NCBI GenBank assembly: GCA_900752545.1
Contig: CAADVS010000068.1
Location: 1-18,848, forward strand
Direction of reading: 5' to 3'
Origin: an uncultured Collinsella sp.
GTDB lineage: Bacteria; Actinomycetota; Coriobacteriia; Coriobacteriales; Coriobacteriaceae
DNA: 18,848 nucleotides
Within the stretch, counting starts at the first letter, position 1; each line of letters opens with the position of its first letter. Of the stretch, positions 6,939 through 13,259 are shown piece by piece. The notes under the pieces were generated by a model. That model saw nothing but the letters and a program-made list of their open reading frames with translations, was not told the DNA's origin and did not search any database. The translations under genes were made by a program, and so were the position numbers.

Positions 6939-7187
6939 CTACACCAGCTTCACGGATCCGACGGAGTTGTGGTCGGCCTCGATGGCCTCTTCGTAGCCCT
7001 CGAGCGCGTCATGCGCCTCGTGCAGCGCGGCCATGGCTGCCTCGAGCTTGGCGCCGATGCGCTCCATGTCAAAATTCTCGGTCGCATGCAGCAACTGATG
7101 GCTCCATTCGTGAGCGAGCTCGATGGTGTCGTCGACCTGCTTGACGCTCATGGCAAGCTGGCTCATGTTCATTCCAACATCATGCAT
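6939..7187 (-). CDS. Small His-rich helical protein of unknown function, next to nikR
   Basis: I do not recognise a family. The 82-residue product is predicted mostly helical, with two long amphipathic helices (about residues 12-35 and 39-74). It contains no cysteine but seven histidines, several in helix-like spacing (H26, H30, H34 and H56, H59), which could bind a metal such as nickel. It is not HypA, which needs CxxC zinc motifs. AAGGAGA lies 6 nt upstream of the ATG, the best ribosome binding site in this cluster. Its stop lies 1 nt before the nikR start, so the pair is almost surely co-transcribed. A direct repeat CTGAAC-CA-CTGAAC lies just upstream on the minus strand (about 7214-7227) and may be a regulatory site. 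Function is inferred only from context. Confidence 0.8.
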   Translation of the reverse strand: MHDVGMNMSQLAMSVKQVDDTIELAHEWSHQLLHATENFDMERIGAKLEAAMAALHEAHDALEGYEEAIEADHNSVGSVKLV

Positions 7188-7257
7188 GGAAAATCTCCTT
7201 TTGTATGGGGCAGTTCAGTGGTTCAGATTTTACTACGCCCGCTCTGCGCGCAGCTGC

Positions 7258-7297
7258 ATAAGAAAACGGGTACGAGTCTGTGCGACCCGCACCCGTT
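7258..7297 (-). terminator. Terminator downstream of thioredoxin
   Basis: On the minus strand AACGGGT (7297-7291) pairs with ACCCGTT (7271-7265), enclosing a smaller GTGCG/CGCAC hairpin. The strand then runs into TTTTCTTAT. This fits a factor-independent terminator about 110 nt after the thioredoxin stop, separating it from the nikR transcript. Confidence 0.5.
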
Positions 7298-7332
7298 CAC
7301 TGGGGGCTGTTTGTGACTACCATACTATCCGT

Positions 7333-7381
7333 GGTTGCACTCGGTGCATCCAGAAGTCCGGCGAGCGGTGCAAAACCGCTC
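7333..7381 (-). other. Two small hairpins in the thioredoxin 3' region
   Basis: GAGCGGT (7363-7369) pairs perfectly with ACCGCTC (7375-7381) over a 5-nt loop. GGTTGCAC (7333-7340) pairs at 7 of 8 positions with GTGCATCC (7344-7351) over a 3-nt loop. Neither is followed by a T-run. Together with the terminator further on, they give three successive hairpins after trxA. They could stabilise the mRNA end or belong to a small 3'-derived RNA. Confidence 0.4.
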
Positions 7382-7408
7382 ATAGACGGCGAGTAAGTAA
7401 CAAGCGTA

Positions 7409-7729
7409 TTACAGATGCTTCTCCAGCAGCGCCTGCAGCCTCGCCTTGGGTAGAGCGCCAACTGAGCGGTCAATCTCCTCGCCGTTCTTAAACACAATCA
7501 GCGTGGGGATGCTCATGACGCCATACTTCATGGCCAGGTCCTGGTTGTCGTCGACGTTGCATTTGGCAACGGCAAGCTTGCCCGCCAGCTCATCGGCAAC
7601 CTCGTCAACGATGGGCGAGAGGGATCGACAGGGCCCGCACCACGGTGCCCAAAAATCGACCAGCACGGGCAGGCTGTCGTTAACGATGGAATCGAAGTTC
7701 TCGGGGGTAATCTGATTAATGTCAGCCAT
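7409..7729 (-). CDS. trxA: Thioredoxin
   Basis: This cytoplasmic disulfide reductase has the classic active site WCGPC at residues 30-34, preceded by VLVDFWAP, and the cis-proline loop MSIPTL (P75). A KNGEEI turn and terminal helix complete the single thioredoxin domain. The 106-residue length is standard. GGAGGT lies 4 nt upstream of the ATG at 7729, which therefore beats the upstream in-frame ATG at 7741 (it lies inside the ribosome binding site) and the longer frame beginning at 7813. A TATAAG hexamer at 7789-7784 on the minus strand is a possible -10 box without a clear -35. The gene diverges from the 191-residue protein gene. No thioredoxin reductase gene is adjacent. Confidence 0.95.
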   Translation of the reverse strand: MADINQITPENFDSIVNDSLPVLVDFWAPWCGPCRSLSPIVDEVADELAGKLAVAKCNVDDNQDLAMKYGVMSIPTLIVFKNGEEIDRSVGALPKARLQALLEKHL

Positions 7730-7831
7730 GGTGACCTCCATAATGCGACGCGGCTCGGCCGCGTAAAACTCAGTACGACCGTGCTTATACCCAGCCGCCC
7801 GCAAAGCAACCACTCGCGGGCAGCTCTTTTA

Positions 7832-7837
7832 TATAAT
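7832..7837 (+). promoter_or_regulatory. Consensus -10 box before the 191-residue protein
   Basis: TATAAT at 7832-7837 matches the sigma-70 -10 consensus perfectly and lies about 28 nt before the chosen start codon. No convincing -35 hexamer is visible 16-18 nt upstream, so activation or an unusual promoter is possible. Confidence 0.5.
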
Positions 7838-7865
7838 GGTGGGCACGCAAACGATTGGAGAGCGC

Positions 7866-8441
7866 ATGTCCACGTCACAAAGCCAGAAAAAAGAAGCCAT
7901 CGCCCAGGCGGCCGAGCAGGAGCTCACATCGCTTGCGGTCCGTGGCGTGCGTATCGCGGGCAACGCGTGCTCGCCGATCGTGCTGGTCAAAGGCGATTTG
8001 GACGAGGCCGAACGTTCGGGTGGCGAGCTTGCCGCCGGCCCGGATGGCGCGGCGTTGCGCAAGGCGCTTGGGGCCATCGGCTACGCGCCCGAGGATTTTT
8101 GCGTGCTGGCAAGCGTCGCCGGCGTGGGTGACGGAGCGGTCGCGGTGGGCGAGACTCTGCCGTGCGAGCTGTTCCGTGAGGCGCTTGAGGCTTTGGACCC
8201 CGAGGCGGTGCTACTGCTCGACAACAACGCGGCTGACGCCATGCGCGAGACCTACGCCGATATGCTCGTGGCGATCGATGACTTCGACACCGCCATGCTC
8301 AAGCCCGGCTTGGTCGCCCATGTGCAGGGTCGCCGCGTGCTCGCGCTCGACGGTTTTGAGGCGGCGCTCACTGACAAAGCCGCCAAGCAGCGCATGTGGG
8401 CATACATCAAGCAACTGACCCCGGCAGCCGCTCCGCTGTAG
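7866..8441 (+). CDS. Uncharacterised protein, degenerate uracil-DNA-glycosylase-like fold
   Basis: The 191-residue protein has no intact catalytic signature that I recognise. Its segment order resembles family 4 uracil-DNA glycosylases. A VLVKGDLDEA strand-loop (residues 39-48) stands where GEAPG is expected. AAGPDGAALRKALGAIGY (56-73) followed by EDFCVLASV matches the helix and strand after it. ALDPEAVLLLDNNAADAM (109-126) matches the IRPxVIVxLGxxAA segment. GRRVLALDGFEAAL (155-168) then KQRMWAYIKQL matches the region of the HPS motif and last helix. The catalytic acidic/GEAPG loop, the HPS histidine and the iron-sulfur cysteines are absent, so it is probably not an active glycosylase. GGAG about 7 nt upstream supports the ATG at 7866. 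It is convergent with the sensor kinase gene. The fold call is by eye; existence of the gene is more certain. Confidence 0.75.
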   Translation: MSTSQSQKKEAIAQAAEQELTSLAVRGVRIAGNACSPIVLVKGDLDEAERSGGELAAGPDGAALRKALGAIGYAPEDFCVLASVAGVGDGAVAVGETLPCELFREALEALDPEAVLLLDNNAADAMRETYADMLVAIDDFDTAMLKPGLVAHVQGRRVLALDGFEAALTDKAAKQRMWAYIKQLTPAAAPL

Positions 8442-8505
8442 CGGATTGGCGCCGGCGAGCGATTGTCTGGCGGGCAAGGCACGCCTCGAGATCGGCGCCG
8501 CACTT

Positions 8506-9783
8506 CTACATCACAGCGCGCAGCTCAAACCGATCGCCGTTAATGCGGAACTGACAGTTGCCGTTCATGCGCTCCACGGCAAGTTTGATGCTCTTGGTGC
8601 CAAAGCCGTGGCCCGCATGCCGGGTCACGGGCATGCCGTCGACCATGCGCGGCGCGCGGTCAAACGTGTTGGAAACTAACAGCAGCAGCTGGCCGTCCTC
8701 TAATCGCAGGTCAAAGTCGACGAATCGCTTTCCTTGGGGTGCGGCGCTTGCGGCGGTGATAGCGTTTTCCAAGGCATTTGAGAGCACGCTAAACAGGTCG
8801 GCGTCACCTACGTGGATGGTTTCGGGTACGGCGGCGCGCAGGTTGGCGGTAATGCCGTTTCTATTGATATCCGAGTTAAATGACGAAAGCGCGATGTTTA
8901 CGGTCTCGTTGGCACAGAAGCGGCGTACGGCGGTGCGGTCGCCGGCTTCGCAGAGTTCGTCGATGCGTTTGAGCGCCTCGTCGGTGTGGCCCTCCTCAAT
9001 TAAAGCGGCCAGGCCGCGTAGGAAGTGGCGCATATCGTGGCGAAGAATCGACAGCTCGCGCCCAGATTGACGCCAGGCCTCGAGCTCTTTAATGGCGGCG
9101 CTGTCGCGGGTTTCGAGCATCCAGCGCTCTCGCTCGGCGGTTTCCTTTTCTTCGTATTCGCGCAGGTAAACGGCAAGAAACATAAGATAGAAGGCACAGA
9201 GCGCAAATGCCAAAAACTCAACCGTTACCACCGAGCCCGAGTGGAACAGCGTGGTGTAGACGTTGGTGGCATAGTCAAAGACGTAATAGACGAGCGGCAG
9301 GATTAAAAGGATGCCCAGCTCGGTGGTGCTTTTAATCGCCAAGCGCGGACCGATGTCGCCGGCCCAATGCAATAGGACGGCAAAGACGGCGAGTGTGGTC
9401 GCAATACGCGCCAGATAGTACGCGATCTGCGAATCGGTTGCGGCAAAGGCGGCGATGCCCATCCAATTGCTGAACTGGCAGCTCAGATAGGCGCTGGTAA
9501 TGCCGAGCACGGCAAGCAGCGGGCTCAGGCGGTAGCGCGCGCACAAATAGATGACGAGCGGCAGATGCACGACGAGCGGATATACCTGGCGGGCGAAAAG
9601 CTCGCCGCCGACGGCATTGGCGAGGCCAAATGCGCATCCAGTTACGGCACCGACCAGCACCAGTTCAAGCGCATGACGCCGGTTGATCTCGATACCGCAC
9701 AGCGCCGCCGAGGCAAAGACGCCAAAGAGCAGCGTCGTGGCGTGGTGGATTGCCCAAAGGACCATTTCGACCGAGGAGGCCAT
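8506..9783 (-). CDS. Membrane sensor histidine kinase, AgrC-like (GHKL ATPase)
   Basis: The 425-residue protein has about six hydrophobic membrane segments in residues 5-205, a linker helix rich in charged residues (207-240), and a kinase core. The H-box is LRHDMRHFL, with H249 as the likely phosphorylated histidine. The dimerisation helices are followed by a GHKL ATP-binding domain with an N-box (SNALENAITAA, 335-345) and a G-box (GHGFGTKSI, 391-399). This layout is that of AgrC/ComD-type peptide or small-molecule sensors. Its ATG overlaps the stop of the response-regulator gene (TGATG), with GGGAG about 7 nt upstream, so the pair is translated together. No agrB- or agrD-like gene is in the window, so the ligand is unknown. 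Confidence 0.88.
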   Translation of the reverse strand: MASSVEMVLWAIHHATTLLFGVFASAALCGIEINRRHALELVLVGAVTGCAFGLANAVGGELFARQVYPLVVHLPLVIYLCARYRLSPLLAVLGITSAYLSCQFSNWMGIAAFAATDSQIAYYLARIATTLAVFAVLLHWAGDIGPRLAIKSTTELGILLILPLVYYVFDYATNVYTTLFHSGSVVTVEFLAFALCAFYLMFLAVYLREYEEKETAERERWMLETRDSAAIKELEAWRQSGRELSILRHDMRHFLRGLAALIEEGHTDEALKRIDELCEAGDRTAVRRFCANETVNIALSSFNSDINRNGITANLRAAVPETIHVGDADLFSVLSNALENAITAASAAPQGKRFVDFDLRLEDGQLLLLVSNTFDRAPRMVDGMPVTRHAGHGFGTKSIKLAVERMNGNCQFRINGDRFELRAVM

Positions 9784-10505
9784 CAGTGTCTCCCACCCTC
9801 AAAGCGAACCGCAAAGTAGGCGTCTTGGAATCCCTGCTTGCAGCTGCGCGAAAGCGGGATGCACGCACCCGAGCGCATGACGATGTCCGTGCGGTCAAAG
9901 TGATCGATATTGCGCAGGTTGACCTGGTAGCTGCGGTGGCATTTAAAGAAGGTGGCATTTTGCGCCAAACGGTCCTCGACGCTGCGGAACGATTCGAGTG
10001 CCTCGATATCGCGTCCGTCGCGCAGGTGGAAGACCACGTGCTTGTTGCGCGCCTCGGCATATTCGATGTTGGACAGGCGCAGGGCGTGGTAGCCAAAGGA
10101 CGTTTTGATTACGAGTTCGTCGGTTGCCGCCGGGCGCACGCTCGAAAGCTCGTCGAGTAGCTGCGCCAGGCGTTCGTAAGTCACAGGCTTGAGCAGATAG
10201 TCGAAGGCGCGGACCTCGTAGGACTCCAGTGCAAACTCGGGCGATGAGGTGAGAAACACCAGACGCACGGCGGTATCGGCCTGGCGCAATTCGCGCGCGG
10301 TGTCCATGCCGTTGACGAGCGGCATGATCATATCGAGCAAGATGATGTCGGCGCGCGATGCGGCATGGCGGGCCAGCAGGTCCTCGCCGCGCGTGACGAG
10401 CGCAACATCGACCGCCGTGCCCGTCTCGCTCGACCAACGGTCGATCATCCGGTGCAGTCTATCTAGAAAAGCGACGTCGTCGTCGCAGGCAATAATCTTG
10501 AGCAT
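9783..10505 (-). CDS. LytTR-family response regulator (AgrA/LytR-like)
   Basis: This is the cytoplasmic partner of the overlapping sensor kinase. The 240-residue protein has an N-terminal receiver domain (residues 1-120) with an acidic pocket at D8-D10, phospho-acceptor D58 in IILLDMIMP, T86, and K106 in FDYLLKP. A C-terminal LytTR DNA-binding domain (about 132-238) has the typical RNKHVVFHLRDG and FFKCHRSYQVNLRNI segments. LytTR proteins bind direct repeats in target promoters. The ATG at 10505 is preferred: AAGGGGG lies about 7 nt upstream and it begins exactly at the receiver's first strand. The frame stays open upstream to 10688, but that extension lacks a family match. The 208 bases upstream (10506-10713) show no clear promoter. 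Confidence 0.92.
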   Translation of the reverse strand: MLKIIACDDDVAFLDRLHRMIDRWSSETGTAVDVALVTRGEDLLARHAASRADIILLDMIMPLVNGMDTARELRQADTAVRLVFLTSSPEFALESYEVRAFDYLLKPVTYERLAQLLDELSSVRPAATDELVIKTSFGYHALRLSNIEYAEARNKHVVFHLRDGRDIEALESFRSVEDRLAQNATFFKCHRSYQVNLRNIDHFDRTDIVMRSGACIPLSRSCKQGFQDAYFAVRFEGGRH

Positions 10506-10713
10506 TCTGAGCCCCCTTAGTAGTTCGATTTTGCCACATTGGGTGCGGACCGCTCGCGGAGGCGTGTCCCATTTGCGCCCCACGTCGCGCAACTCGCGCC
10601 GAGCGGTATTGCGGTGGCGAAAGATGCCTCCTGCGCTATCGAGAGCTCGGCTATCCTCGGCTTGCCAGTTCGAAAATGGACCTGCCACATGATTGAATCT
10701 TTATTTCAACTTT

Positions 10714-10757
10714 ACACCTAGGTTTACAGCTGTCTTGTCAGCTGTAAACCTAGGTGT
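10714..10757. promoter_or_regulatory. 44-nt symmetric operator of the nad operon, probable paired NiaR boxes
   Basis: A perfect 18-bp inverted repeat (ACACCTAGGTTTACAGCT at 10714-10731 and its complement at 10740-10757) flanks an 8-nt centre. Each half contains an ACACCT...AGCTGT pair of half-sites, like the ACAC(C)TG/CAGGTGT-style sites recalled for NiaR, so it reads as two mirror-image boxes. It precedes nadA and overlaps the promoter; the candidate regulator niaR is the last gene of the operon. Direct binding is inferred. Confidence 0.8.
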
Positions 10758-10763
10758 CATACT
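10735..10763 (+). promoter_or_regulatory. Promoter of the nadABC-niaR operon
   Basis: TTGTCA (10735-10740) and CATACT (10758-10763) are spaced by exactly 17 nt, giving a plausible sigma-70 promoter with a start near 10770 and a leader of about 30 nt. The right operator box fills the spacer and the left box lies immediately upstream of the -35, so a bound repressor would exclude RNA polymerase. Confidence 0.65.
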
Positions 10764-10798
10764 AAAACCCCAAGATTCGCCAAAAGAGAGGGGCCTTG

Positions 10799-11824
10799 AT
10801 GGCACAGAGCGCGAACATGGATGCGTCGGAGCTCGCACGCGATATCGCGGCCGGCCTAGCATCGGCAACGACGGCAACGGAGCGCGCGGCACTGGTGCCC
10901 GCAGAGCTCGTCGAGGCCATTCAGCAACTAAAAACCCAACGTGACGCGGTGATCCTAGCGCACTATTACGTGGCGCCCGAGGTGCAGGCCGTGGCTGATT
11001 ACGTCGGCGATAGCTTCTACCTGGCCAAGCTCGCCAAGAGCCTGCCACAGCGGACCATCGTGCTGTGCGGCGTGGAGTTTATGGGCGAGAGCGCCAAGCT
11101 GCTCAACCCCACCAAGACCGTGCTGCTGCCCGAGCCGGGCGCGGATTGTCCCATGGCTCATATGGTCAAGCGCGAGACGGTCGACGCCGCCCGCGCCGAG
11201 TACGGCGACGACCTTGCCGTGGTGTGCTACGTCAACTCCACGGTTGAGATCAAGAGCTGGAGTGACGTGTGTGTCACCAGTTCCAACGCCGTCAAGATCG
11301 TGTCCGAGCTGCCGCAGCAGCACGTCCTGTTCATTCCCGACCAGAACCTGGGCCGCTTCGTAGCCGAGCAGGTGCCGCAAAAGCACGTCATCCTCAACAA
11401 CGGCTACTGCCCGCGCCATCACATCATCACCGTCGAGCAGATCGTCGACGCGACGGAGGCCCACCCCGACGCGCTCGTGCTGGCGCACCCCGAGTGCAAG
11501 GCCGACGTTCTGGCCGAGGCCGACTACATCGGCTCCACCGCCGGCATCATTAAGTATGCCGAGGAGTCCGACGCGAGCGAGTTCATTATCGTGACGGTCC
11601 GCGGCGTGCTCTACGAGCTCGAGCGCCGCTGCCAGGGCACCGGCAAGAAGTTCTATTTCCCCGCGGTGCAGCCCACCTGCGTCAACATGGACCTCATCAC
11701 GCTCGAAAAGCTCGTGCGCTGCCTGGAGACGGGCGAGGGCGAGGTGCAGATCGGCGTCTCGGACGAGGCCGCCGATCAGGCCAAGCTCACGCTCGACCGC
11801 ATGCTCGAGTACGCAGCGCGCTAG
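10799..11824 (+). CDS. nadA: Quinolinate synthase NadA
   Basis: NadA condenses iminoaspartate with dihydroxyacetone phosphate to quinolinate, the second step of de novo NAD synthesis, using a [4Fe-4S] cluster. The 341-residue protein has family segments AHYYVAPEVQAVADYVGDS (about 54-72), VLCGVEFMGESAK (C90), NNGYCPRHH (C204), AHPECKADV (C233) and PTCVNM (C294). By spacing, C90, C204 and C294 are the best candidates for the three cluster ligands, as in the Bacillus-type enzyme. The ATG at 10799 follows a GAGAGGGG ribosome binding site by about 5 nt; an adjacent TTG at 10796 is less likely. It is first in the operon and sits directly under the NiaR-type operator. Confidence 0.96.
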   Translation: MAQSANMDASELARDIAAGLASATTATERAALVPAELVEAIQQLKTQRDAVILAHYYVAPEVQAVADYVGDSFYLAKLAKSLPQRTIVLCGVEFMGESAKLLNPTKTVLLPEPGADCPMAHMVKRETVDAARAEYGDDLAVVCYVNSTVEIKSWSDVCVTSSNAVKIVSELPQQHVLFIPDQNLGRFVAEQVPQKHVILNNGYCPRHHIITVEQIVDATEAHPDALVLAHPECKADVLAEADYIGSTAGIIKYAEESDASEFIIVTVRGVLYELERRCQGTGKKFYFPAVQPTCVNMDLITLEKLVRCLETGEGEVQIGVSDEAADQAKLTLDRMLEYAAR

Positions 11825-11827
11825 AAC

Positions 11828-11862
11828 AATGTGGCAGGAGGGACGGTCCCTTATGTCACATT
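11828..11862. repeat. 35-nt REP-like palindrome between nadA and nadB
   Basis: The element begins AATGTGGCA and ends TGTCACATT, with an inner perfect GGGAC-G-GTCCC core. The two 17-nt halves match at 14 of 17 positions around a single central base. It starts 3 nt after the nadA stop. It contains an in-frame ATG (11853) that could be mistaken for the nadB start. The GGGAC core recalls the larger palindrome at 6321-6400, but the flanks differ. Confidence 0.75.
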
Positions 11863-11879
11863 CAAGGGAGAGGATTCCT

Positions 11880-13256
11880 GTGGAAACCAAGCAATACCCC
11901 GATATGGAGTGCGACGTCGTCATTGCCGGCTGCGGCGTGGCGGGCCTGTACGCGGCTCTTAACCTGCCGACGAGCACGCGCGTGATCATGCTTTCCAAGG
12001 GCGCTGTCGACGAGTGCGATTCGATGCTCGCGCAGGGCGGTATCTGCGTGCTGCCCGAAGGCTCAGACTACGATGCCTTCTTTGAGGACACCATGCACGC
12101 CGGTCATTACGAGAACCGCCGCGAGAGCGTCGACATCATGATCCGCTCGAGCCGCTCGGTCATTAACGACCTGCTGGCGATGGGCGTGGATTTTGAGCGC
12201 AAGGCCGACGGCAGCCTCGACTTTACCCGCGAGGGCGCGCACAGCCGTCCGCGCATTGCCTTCCATGCCGATATCACCGGCAAGGAGATTACGACCAAGC
12301 TGCTCCAGGCCGTTCGCAAGCTGGATAACGTGCAGATTTTGGAGCACGTAGCCATGACCGATATCCTGACGGGCGAGCGTGACGGCGCCACGGTGTGTGC
12401 CGGTGTCGTCGCCGTTTCCGTGGACGAGGACAACTCGGTTCGCCCCGCCGACGAGCTGGCAAATGCCGCCGAGGGCGTGCATGCCGGTAAGCCGTTTAAG
12501 ATCCATGCCCGCCATACGCTGTGGGCGACGGGTGGCATCGGCGGCGTGTACGATCACTCCACCAACTACCCGCAGCTCACCGGTGACGCCTGCTACATCG
12601 CTCAGGGGCATGGCATTAAGATGGAGCACCTGGACTACGTGCAGATCCACCCCACGGGCCTGTTTTCGCCGCAGCCGGGCCGCACCTTCCTGATCAGCGA
12701 GAGCTGCCGCGGCGAGGGCGCGATTCTGCTCAATGCCGCCGGCGAGCGCTTTACCGACGAGCTTCAGCCGCGCGACGTTGTCGCCGCCGCTATTCGCGAG
12801 CAGATGAAGCAGGACGGTACCGAGCACGAGTGGCTGAGCTTCGCCCCCGTCGAGCGCGATGTGGTGACCGGGCACTTTGCCAATATCCGCGCGCGCTGCC
12901 TGGAGGACGGCCGCGACATCCTGGACGAGCCCATCCCCGTCACGCCCACGCAACACTACTTTATGGGCGGCGTATGGGTCGACAAGGACGGCCGCACCTC
13001 GATGCCCGAGCTCTACGCCGCGGGTGAGACGGCCTGCAACGGCGTTCACGGCAAAAACCGCCTTGCATCAAACAGCCTGCTCGAGGCGCTGGTCTGGGGT
13101 CGTCGCGCCGCGTGGTACATGCGTACCGGCGAGTCGCTGGCCGTGGAGCAGGCGGGCGATCCCGCGCTCGATGGCCGTCATCGCGCCCTGAGCGCCGACA
13201 CCCTGGCAATCGATGATTTGGCCCGTGCCGCCGGCACGCAGGCCGTGGAGGAGTAG
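11880..13256 (+). CDS. nadB: L-aspartate oxidase NadB
   Basis: NadB is the FAD enzyme that oxidises L-aspartate to iminoaspartate, the substrate of NadA. From the GTG at 11880 it is 458 residues. It has an N-terminal Rossmann FAD motif GCGVAG (17-22), the SMLAQGGI segment, the active-site region REGAHSRPRI (117-126), a long FAD/capping domain, and the late KNRLASNSLLEALVWGRRAA block. It ends well short of the 540-residue E. coli enzyme because most of the C-terminal helical domain is missing, as in other short NadB forms. The GTG is preferred because GGGAGAGG lies about 7 nt upstream and the protein then begins just before the FAD strand. The alternative ATGs at 11829 and 11853 fall inside a palindromic element. 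nadC starts 3 nt after its stop. Confidence 0.94.
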   Translation: METKQYPDMECDVVIAGCGVAGLYAALNLPTSTRVIMLSKGAVDECDSMLAQGGICVLPEGSDYDAFFEDTMHAGHYENRRESVDIMIRSSRSVINDLLAMGVDFERKADGSLDFTREGAHSRPRIAFHADITGKEITTKLLQAVRKLDNVQILEHVAMTDILTGERDGATVCAGVVAVSVDEDNSVRPADELANAAEGVHAGKPFKIHARHTLWATGGIGGVYDHSTNYPQLTGDACYIAQGHGIKMEHLDYVQIHPTGLFSPQPGRTFLISESCRGEGAILLNAAGERFTDELQPRDVVAAAIREQMKQDGTEHEWLSFAPVERDVVTGHFANIRARCLEDGRDILDEPIPVTPTQHYFMGGVWVDKDGRTSMPELYAAGETACNGVHGKNRLASNSLLEALVWGRRAAWYMRTGESLAVEQAGDPALDGRHRALSADTLAIDDLARAAGTQAVEE

Positions 13257-13259
13257 ACC

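Noticed and set aside
6939..7187. hypA
   Set aside because: The size is close to HypA, but there are no cysteines for the zinc site and no N-terminal MHE nickel-binding motif.
7188..7260. NikR operator of the GTATGA-N16-TCATAC type
   Set aside because: A GTATG half-site occurs near 7203 on the plus strand, but no matching half lies at the right distance.
7298..7408. tRNA or other structured RNA gene
   Set aside because: The hairpins do not form a cloverleaf and no T-loop or anticodon arm is recognisable.
8442..8505. Terminator between the convergent 191-residue gene and the sensor kinase gene
   Set aside because: GGCGCC motifs could pair over a loop of about 40 nt, but there is no compact stem and no T-run.
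10506..10688. N-terminal extension of the response regulator
   Set aside because: The frame is open, but the receiver domain begins exactly at 10505, where a good ribosome binding site is found.
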